A stretch of 64,000 bases of DNA from Oceanobacillus jeddahensis (GTDB taxonomy: Bacteria; Bacillota; Bacilli; Bacillales; Amphibacillaceae): assembly GCF_000750635.1 (NCBI RefSeq), contig NZ_CCDM010000009.1, forward strand, positions 78,519 through 142,518, read 5' to 3'. Below are positions 58,963-64,000 of the stretch, one piece after another. A program made the translations under genes and the position numbers. Below the pieces are notes generated by a model. The model did no database searches. It saw only the letters and a program-made list of their open reading frames with translations, and was not told where the DNA came from. Each line of letters begins with the position of its first letter. Position 1 is the first letter of the stretch.

Positions 58963-60330
58963 ATGATACAAAAAATATTAATTGCTAATCGCGGCGAGAT
59001 TGCCAGAAGAATTATCCGCAGCTGCAAACAATTAGACATAAAGACAGTCGCAATCTATTCCGACGCTGACGAAAATGCTTTGTTTAAACAAGAAGCTGAT
59101 GAAGCATATCATATTGGACCTTCTCAAGTGCAGCAAAGCTATCTGCAGTTAGATAAAATGATTGAAGTTGCAAAAAAGACAAACACGGATGCGATTCATC
59201 CTGGCTATGGTTTCTTGAGTGAAAGCCCGGCATTAGCTGAACGATGCAAAGAAGCGGGGATAATTTTTATTGGTCCTGAAGCAGATATTTTAAGGTTGAT
59301 GGGGAGTAAAATTGAAGCCAGAAAAGCAATGATAGAAGCTGGTGTACCCGTAATTCCCGGTACAGATCGTGCGGTGGAATCGGCAGAAGAAGCTGTCACG
59401 CTTGCAGAACGAATCGGCTATCCGGTTATGTTAAAAGCATCCGCAGGCGGCGGAGGTATCGGCATGGAGATCGTGGACTCTTCCGAGAAGCTGAAAAAAG
59501 CTTTTGAAAACAATTCGAAGCGTGCTGCATCTTTCTTTGGAGACGGGGCAATGTTTTTAGAAAAGCACATAACAAACAGTAGACATATAGAAGTACAGGT
59601 GTTAGCTGACCACCATCAACATACTGTTCATTTATTTGAAAGAGAATGCTCGATTCAGCGCAGGAATCAAAAGGTGTTAGAAGAAGCGCCCTCTCCGTCT
59701 ATCTCGGAAGCACTTCGTAAGGAATTAGGAAAAACAGCTGTTATTGCTGCTGAGGCGATTCATTATACCAACGCCGGAACAATTGAATTTCTCGTCGATG
59801 AATCAGAACAATTTTACTTTTTGGAAATGAATACTCGTATTCAAGTAGAACATCCAATTACGGAAGAAATAACAGGCATTGACATTGTTAAAGAACAAAT
59901 AAGCATAGCGAATCACCAAAAGCTCCCCTTTACGCAAGAAGACATAACAAGAAAAGGGCATGCGATTGAAGTAAGAATTTACGCAGAAGACCCGGTTCGT
60001 TTTTTCCCATCACCTGGTAAAATTACAACATTGGAATTACCGCATGGAAAGAACGTCCGTAATGAGTGCGCTGTTGCTTCCGGAGATACGGTAACGCCAT
60101 TTTACGATCCGATGATTGCGAAACTCATCGTTTATGGAGAAAACCGGTCCGAATCAGTGGAAAAATTAGAAAAAGCACTGCTACAGTTTAAAATAGAAGG
60201 CATTAAAACCAATATACCAATGCTTCAGGAAATTATAACGTACGAAGCATTTAAAAAAGGTGATACACAAACAGACTTTTTAAGTAAACATTATCATCCA
60301 GATAGAGGAGGAAATAAAGATGGAAATTAA
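58963..60330 (+). CDS. yngH: Biotin carboxylase subunit, probably of methylcrotonyl-CoA carboxylase
   Basis: A 455-residue ATP-grasp biotin carboxylase: KASAGGGGIGMEIV lid and MNTRIQVEHPITE. It resembles accC at 18314 but is in a catabolic operon with its own carrier and carboxyltransferase. With the products of 60320-60529 and 61353-62882 it should carboxylate 3-methylcrotonyl-CoA. Its end overlaps the carrier gene by 11 nt. Confidence 0.9.
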   Translation: MIQKILIANRGEIARRIIRSCKQLDIKTVAIYSDADENALFKQEADEAYHIGPSQVQQSYLQLDKMIEVAKKTNTDAIHPGYGFLSESPALAERCKEAGIIFIGPEADILRLMGSKIEARKAMIEAGVPVIPGTDRAVESAEEAVTLAERIGYPVMLKASAGGGGIGMEIVDSSEKLKKAFENNSKRAASFFGDGAMFLEKHITNSRHIEVQVLADHHQHTVHLFERECSIQRRNQKVLEEAPSPSISEALRKELGKTAVIAAEAIHYTNAGTIEFLVDESEQFYFLEMNTRIQVEHPITEEITGIDIVKEQISIANHQKLPFTQEDITRKGHAIEVRIYAEDPVRFFPSPGKITTLELPHGKNVRNECAVASGDTVTPFYDPMIAKLIVYGENRSESVEKLEKALLQFKIEGIKTNIPMLQEIITYEAFKKGDTQTDFLSKHYHPDRGGNKDGN

Positions 60331-60529
60331 AGCATCAATGGCAGGAAACGTATGGAAAATTACAGTACAGCAGGGGGAAGCGGTAGAAGAAGGACAGGAT
60401 GTCGTTATTTTGGAATCTATGAAAATGGAAATTCCGATTGCTTCTGAGGAGAAAGGCACTTTAAAAGAATGGAAGGTCCAGGAAGGCGATTTTGTAAATG
60501 AAGGAGATACGATAGCAATCGTTGAATAA
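60320..60529 (+). CDS. yngHB: Small biotin carboxyl carrier protein
   Basis: A 69-residue biotinyl domain only, with LESMKMEIPI and biotin on Lys35. No N-terminal extension, unlike AccB. GAGGAGG lies within the end of the preceding gene. Carrier for the catabolic carboxylase. Confidence 0.93.
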   Translation: MEIKASMAGNVWKITVQQGEAVEEGQDVVILESMKMEIPIASEEKGTLKEWKVQEGDFVNEGDTIAIVE

Positions 60530-60550
60530 ATCAGTTTGGGGTGGATACCT

Positions 60551-61330
60551 ATGCAACTTGTAAACTACGAAACGGTTGATAAAAATATAGTCATAATCAC
60601 ATTAAATCGGCCAGAAGCTGCAAACGCTTTGTCTTCGGATTTATTAACGGATTTAGAGAAGTGTATTCAAAAAATCAATACTGATGAAGAAATTCGCTGT
60701 GTGATTATAACCGCAAGTGGAGAAAAGGCTTTTTGTGCCGGTGCAGATTTAAAAGAGCGGAAGACAATGAATGATGAAGAAGTTATTGCTGCTGTACAGA
60801 AAATAAGCAACATGTGCGATTCTATCGAAAAAATAGAGGTACCTGTTATCGCTGCGATTAATGGTGTCGCTTTTGGTGGCGGCTTAGAACTTGCTTTGGC
60901 TTGTGATCTGCGTATTGCTGCGAATCATGTGAAGCTGGGGTTAACAGAAACATCCTTGGCGATTATACCAGGTGCAGGGGGCACACAGAGATTGCCGAGG
61001 TTAATCGGATTAGGGCAAGCAAAATTACTTATTTATACTGCCAAATCAATTTCAGCGGAGGATGCATTAGCAATTGGACTGATTGAGCGGTCAGTCGCTC
61101 CTTCTTTTTTACAAGATGAAGCAATTAGTATTGCCCGTAAAATAAGCCAAAATGGTCCAATCGCTATGAAACAGGCTAAAAAAGCTATTAATCAGGGAAT
61201 TGATCTTTCAATAGATAAAGCCATTCAACTCGAACATGAATCCTATTTAAAGGTTATCCCGACAAACGACAGGAAAGAGGGCTTGCTCGCATTTCAAGAA
61301 AAAAGAAAGCCTGACTATCACGGAAGCTAA
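60551..61330 (+). CDS. yngF: Enoyl-CoA hydratase family protein, probably methylglutaconyl-CoA hydratase
   Basis: A 259-residue crotonase-fold enzyme: oxyanion segments AFCAGADLKER and NGVAFGGGLELALACD, and catalytic Glu in TETSLAIIPGAGGTQRLPR. Position between the carboxylase subunits suggests it hydrates 3-methylglutaconyl-CoA to HMG-CoA. ATG 60551 is 7 nt after GGGGTGGA; a TTG at 60536 precedes that site. Confidence 0.9.
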   Translation: MQLVNYETVDKNIVIITLNRPEAANALSSDLLTDLEKCIQKINTDEEIRCVIITASGEKAFCAGADLKERKTMNDEEVIAAVQKISNMCDSIEKIEVPVIAAINGVAFGGGLELALACDLRIAANHVKLGLTETSLAIIPGAGGTQRLPRLIGLGQAKLLIYTAKSISAEDALAIGLIERSVAPSFLQDEAISIARKISQNGPIAMKQAKKAINQGIDLSIDKAIQLEHESYLKVIPTNDRKEGLLAFQEKRKPDYHGS

Positions 61331-61352
61331 TGCTGGAAAGGAGTATGCTTAT

Positions 61353-62882
61353 ATGCGTATGGAAGAAGAGCTGGAGCAGCGTATGGAAAAGATAAAAAAA
61401 GGAGGGAAACAAAAATACCATGATAGCAATGCCGAAAAAGGCAAGCTTTTTGCAAGGGAAAGAATCCATCTCCTTTTTGATTCTCATGACGTTATTGAGG
61501 ATGGTTTATTTGCCAATGCGATGGATGAGGATTTACCTGCAGATGGCGTGATTACGGTGACAGGAAAAATAAATGGTCAGACGGTTTGTGCGATGGCAAA
61601 TGATTCTACTGTTAAAGCAGGAAGTTGGGGACAGCGGACAGTGGAGAAAATTTTGCGGATCCAAGAAACGGCAGAACGGCTGGAAGTACCCATGATTTAT
61701 CTGGTTGACTCTGCTGGAGCCCGGATCACAGATCAAATTGATATGTTCCCGGGAAGAAGAGGAGCAGGACGTATTTTTTACAATCAAATTAAGTTGTCAG
61801 GAAGAGTACCGCAAGTCTGCTTACTATTTGGGCCTTCTGCTGCTGGCGGTGCATATATCCCCGCTTTCTGTGATATTGTTGTCATGGTTGATGGGAATGC
61901 TTCGATGTATCTAGGTTCTCCACGAATGGCTGAAAAGGTTATTGGCGAGAAAGTTTCTTTAGAAGAAATGGGCGGTGCAAAAATGCATTGCACAACTTCC
62001 GGAGTAGGGGATGTTTTAGTAGATACGGAAGAGCAAGCCATTCAGTTTGCGCAGAAGTATTTAACGTACTTTCCTGCTAATTTTCGTGAAAAACCAAAAC
62101 ATGTGGACTCCGTAGCACCTAAAGCTTTTGATAAACCAATCAGTGAAATTATTCCGGAAAATCAAAATGCGGCTTTTGATATGTATGAACTGATTGATCG
62201 TATCATTGATGCAGACAGCTTTTGCGAGATAAAAAAGCGTTTTGCTCCGGAATTAATCACAGGACTTGCCCGTATGGATGGGCGGAGTGTAGGAATTATT
62301 GCAAATCAACCGCGTGTAAAAGGAGGCGTTCTTTTTACAGATTCTGCAGATAAAGCAACAAAATTTATCCAATTATGTGATGCGTTTGAGATACCGTTAC
62401 TGTTTTTAACAGATGTACCCGGATTTATGATTGGAACAAGAGTAGAGAAGGAAGGGATTATTCGCCATGGTGCAAAAATGCTGTTTGCGATGAGCGAGGT
62501 AACGGTTCCTAAAATTTCGGTTATTGTCCGTAAAGCATATGGAGCCGGTTTATATGCGATGTCAGGACCTGCTTTTGACCCGGATTGCTGTTTAGCTTTT
62601 CCAAATGCCCAGATCGCTGTGATGGGGCCGGAAGCAGCAATAAATGCAGTAGAAGCAAATAAAATTGCCCAGCTTCCTGAAGAAGAGAGAGCAGCTTATA
62701 TTCAGGAAAAGCAGGCGGCTTATAAAGAGAATATTGATATTTACCGATTAGCTTCTGAAATGATTATCGATGATATTATTAACCCGGATCATCTCAGAAG
62801 TGAGCTGACAAGACGCTTTTCCGTTTATCAGAATAAGAAAAAGCAATTTACGGAACGAAAACATGGGGTGTATCCTGTTTAG
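61353..62882 (+). CDS. yngE: Acyl-CoA carboxylase carboxyltransferase subunit, probably methylcrotonyl-CoA carboxylase beta
   Basis: A 509-residue two-lobed carboxyltransferase. N-terminal lobe AMANDSTVKAGSWG and VDSAGARI; C-terminal lobe LFLTDVPGFMIGTRVE and RKAYGAGLYAM. The ARMGG-free, FMIG-type pocket fits methylcrotonyl- or propionyl-type enzymes; the operon favours methylcrotonyl-CoA. AAAGGAG 9 nt before ATG. HMG-CoA lyase (yngG), next step in the pathway, is not in the window. Confidence 0.9.
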   Translation: MRMEEELEQRMEKIKKGGKQKYHDSNAEKGKLFARERIHLLFDSHDVIEDGLFANAMDEDLPADGVITVTGKINGQTVCAMANDSTVKAGSWGQRTVEKILRIQETAERLEVPMIYLVDSAGARITDQIDMFPGRRGAGRIFYNQIKLSGRVPQVCLLFGPSAAGGAYIPAFCDIVVMVDGNASMYLGSPRMAEKVIGEKVSLEEMGGAKMHCTTSGVGDVLVDTEEQAIQFAQKYLTYFPANFREKPKHVDSVAPKAFDKPISEIIPENQNAAFDMYELIDRIIDADSFCEIKKRFAPELITGLARMDGRSVGIIANQPRVKGGVLFTDSADKATKFIQLCDAFEIPLLFLTDVPGFMIGTRVEKEGIIRHGAKMLFAMSEVTVPKISVIVRKAYGAGLYAMSGPAFDPDCCLAFPNAQIAVMGPEAAINAVEANKIAQLPEEERAAYIQEKQAAYKENIDIYRLASEMIIDDIINPDHLRSELTRRFSVYQNKKKQFTERKHGVYPV

Positions 62883-62897
62883 TTTAATTAATCCTGC

Positions 62898-62954
62898 TTT
62901 TTATCGCAGTGTAACGGGCTATAAGACTCCCTCAGAAGGAAGTTTCACTTTATA
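62898..62954. repeat. Family A minimal unit, copy A-8 (~57 bp)
   Basis: TTTATCGCAGTGTAACGGGC, then AAGACTCCCTCAGAAGGAAG and TTTCACTTTATA: the two ends of the longer repeat joined. Confidence 0.72.
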
Positions 62955-62958
62955 GCAA

Positions 62959-62997
62959 ATGAAAACGCTTAGGAGTAGCTTTCCTAAGCGTTTTCAT
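62959..62997. terminator. Bidirectional terminator after the leucine operon
   Basis: Perfect 16-bp stem (62959-62974 with 62982-62997), 7-nt loop, between convergent genes. Confidence 0.92.
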
Positions 62998-63002
62998 ACT
63001 TC

Positions 63003-63239
63003 TTAGACAAACAAGTAAAGACCAAAACCAACAAAAGCAGTTCCTATTAAAATGACACTGCTCTTAATTGCTGCTACCGGCAATTTTCGTAAAAAGATTG
63101 TGATAAACTCCAATTCAAAAAAAACATTTGTAAAGAATCGACTTTTCGCTTTAAAATCATTTTCATTCATTTTGAAAATCCCATTGACGATTATAATAAT
63201 GCCCCAGATACAAAAAATACCGCCTAATAGATATCCCAA
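63003..63239 (-). CDS. Small membrane protein of unknown function
   Basis: A 78-residue protein with two hydrophobic segments (about residues 2-22 and 55-77) and a basic, aromatic middle (NENDFKAKSRFF). TTG start at 63237-63239, 6 nt after GGAGG on the minus strand. Not recognised; ends right at a bidirectional terminator, which supports it being a real gene. Confidence 0.6.
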   Translation of the reverse strand: MGYLLGGIFCIWGIIIIVNGIFKMNENDFKAKSRFFTNVFFELEFITIFLRKLPVAAIKSSVILIGTAFVGFGLYLFV

Positions 63240-63272
63240 CCTATCCCTCCATCCTTGCCGGTATATTATTTA

Positions 63273-63907
63273 CTCAACTTTCACACCTAAGAAAAAGCAT
63301 ATATACCTTGCTATTTCAAGATGAACATATTCTCTATTATCATGCCATTACCATGCTTGCTTTTGGTTAGATATCCGGCCATTTGGGAATTGATGATTGT
63401 GCATAGCTCCCGCTCCGGCCAACCACTCCGCTTTCCATGGGGACGGCTTCAGCTAACTTGAAAAGAAAAACCGCTTTTCAAGTGGATCTTCAGCTCGCCC
63501 TGTTCCCATAGGAGTCTGCGTGGTTGGCCTCCGCTCTGATAGGATTCTACAGCGAATGAAAGAGATAACATTTTGCTGAGTTGGACGAAATAGCAGCTTT
63601 CGCCTGAACAACCAATCATGACAGCATGGATAGTTATTATCAAGAATAGCTTTCATGCACAAAAAGTAATCATTGCTGAACATTTTTACCATGCACCACA
63701 AAAAATATATTCTGTTGGATCTAACTTCTATTTAGTCAACTGTTTCATACCATATAGAATATCCTGCGCCTACTAGCGGAGGCGGACTGTTTTGACTCCT
63801 GAGGGATCAGCACCATCTGAAGATCCACTTTTGCCAAGCGCTCTTCCTGGCAAAAGTTAGCTGAAGAGCGTGTCCCTAGGAAAGCAAAACGGTCCGCCGC
63901 AGCGGTG
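63273..63907. mobile_element. Family B element copy B-5, most complete, right end interrupted
   Basis: Left end CTCAACTTTCACACCTAA, module B1 at 63406-63536, module B2 at 63773-63907. Between them is a linker with TTCGCCTGAACAACCAATCA and GAATAGCTTTCATGCAC blocks shared with B-1 to B-4. Its sequence breaks off after GCAGCGGTG, where a likely IS end begins. The open frames on its minus strand are not genes. Confidence 0.8.
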
Positions 63908-64000
63908 AACTGCTCCCTGTCAAGTAGACAGTAAAAAAACAAAAATTCTATGCAACAGCCTGGTACCGACATTCCAACGGTGTCAGGCTATTTAAGTTCT
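63906..64000. mobile_element. Likely terminal part of an IS3-family element (continues outside window)
   Basis: TGAACTGCTCCCTGTCAAGT resembles the ends of IS150-group IS3 elements, followed by a hairpin-like segment (AGCCTGGTACCGA ... TGTCAGGCT). No transposase codons are inside the window. Recognition is from memory of the family and needs the neighbouring sequence. Confidence 0.45.

Noticed and set aside
63449..63701. Open frames on the minus strand in family B copy B-5, similar to frames at 57411-57626 in B-4
   Set aside because: Their similarity only reflects shared repeat DNA. No ribosome site, frames differ in length and break off at repeat edges; the inverted-repeat structure explains the sequence better.
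63745..63972. 75-codon frame on the minus strand at the window end
   Set aside because: Spans the junction of module B2 and the presumed IS end; a product of repeat sequence.

Overview
The window is a low-GC chromosomal segment from an endospore-forming Firmicute of the family Bacillaceae. Protein sequences, gene order, frequent TTG/GTG starts, an osmoprotectant importer and dispersed palindromic repeats suggest a halotolerant Oceanobacillus/Virgibacillus-type organism. The genus is inferred; the family is well supported. No rRNA, tRNA or CRISPR array was recognised.

Layout. (1) 1-11.4 kb: end of the glycine cleavage gene gcvPB, a rhodanese (yqhL), a B12-dependent ribonucleotide reductase (nrdJ) behind tandem NrdR boxes, an ABC-2 exporter, mntR, yqhO/yqhP/yqhR, an aminopeptidase (yqhT) and efp. 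(2) 11.8-17.4 kb: the spoIIIAA-AH sporulation operon, split between AD and AE by a repeat. (3) 17.8-29.7 kb: accB-accC-yqhY, then nusB-folD-xseA-xseB-ispA-yqxC-argR-recN, spoIVB and spo0A. dxs, which lies between ispA and yqxC in B. subtilis, is absent here. (4) 30-40.5 kb: lexA diverging from a 31-codon membrane-peptide gene under LexA-type boxes, then yneB, ynzC, tkt, sirA, yneF, ccdA, ccdC, yneK and an orphan sporulation-type histidine kinase. (5) 40.9-51.2 kb: citB, yneN-yneP-yneQ, yneR, yidD, folE2, plsY, an OpuF-like osmoprotectant transporter and yneT. (6) 52.5-57 kb: parE-parC behind a promoter with a LexA box in its spacer. (7) 57.8-62.9 kb: a leucine/isovalerate catabolic operon behind a perfect cre box. 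(8) 63-64 kb: a small membrane protein, a repeat element and what looks like the end of an IS3-family element.

How the genes work together. Three circuits can be read directly. The sporulation circuit has spo0A with SigH-like and 0A-box signals, sirA with a 0A box, and spoIIIA and the kinase with SigE-like promoters. The SOS circuit has lexA, the new peptide gene and parEC. The metabolic circuit has NrdR on nrdJ, CcpA on the leucine operon and a possible CcpC site on citB. 

Repeats. Most gaps over 300 bp hold repeats of three kinds. Family A carries a short motif built around GAGTAATCGCA. Family B is 0.4-0.7 kb long, bounded by inverted CTCAACTTTC ends, and one copy has an exact 7-bp target duplication. 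Family C is a ~107-bp element with 18-bp inverted ends. None encodes a convincing protein. They look like non-autonomous mobile or structured-RNA elements, and they have inserted between genes that are adjacent in B. subtilis.
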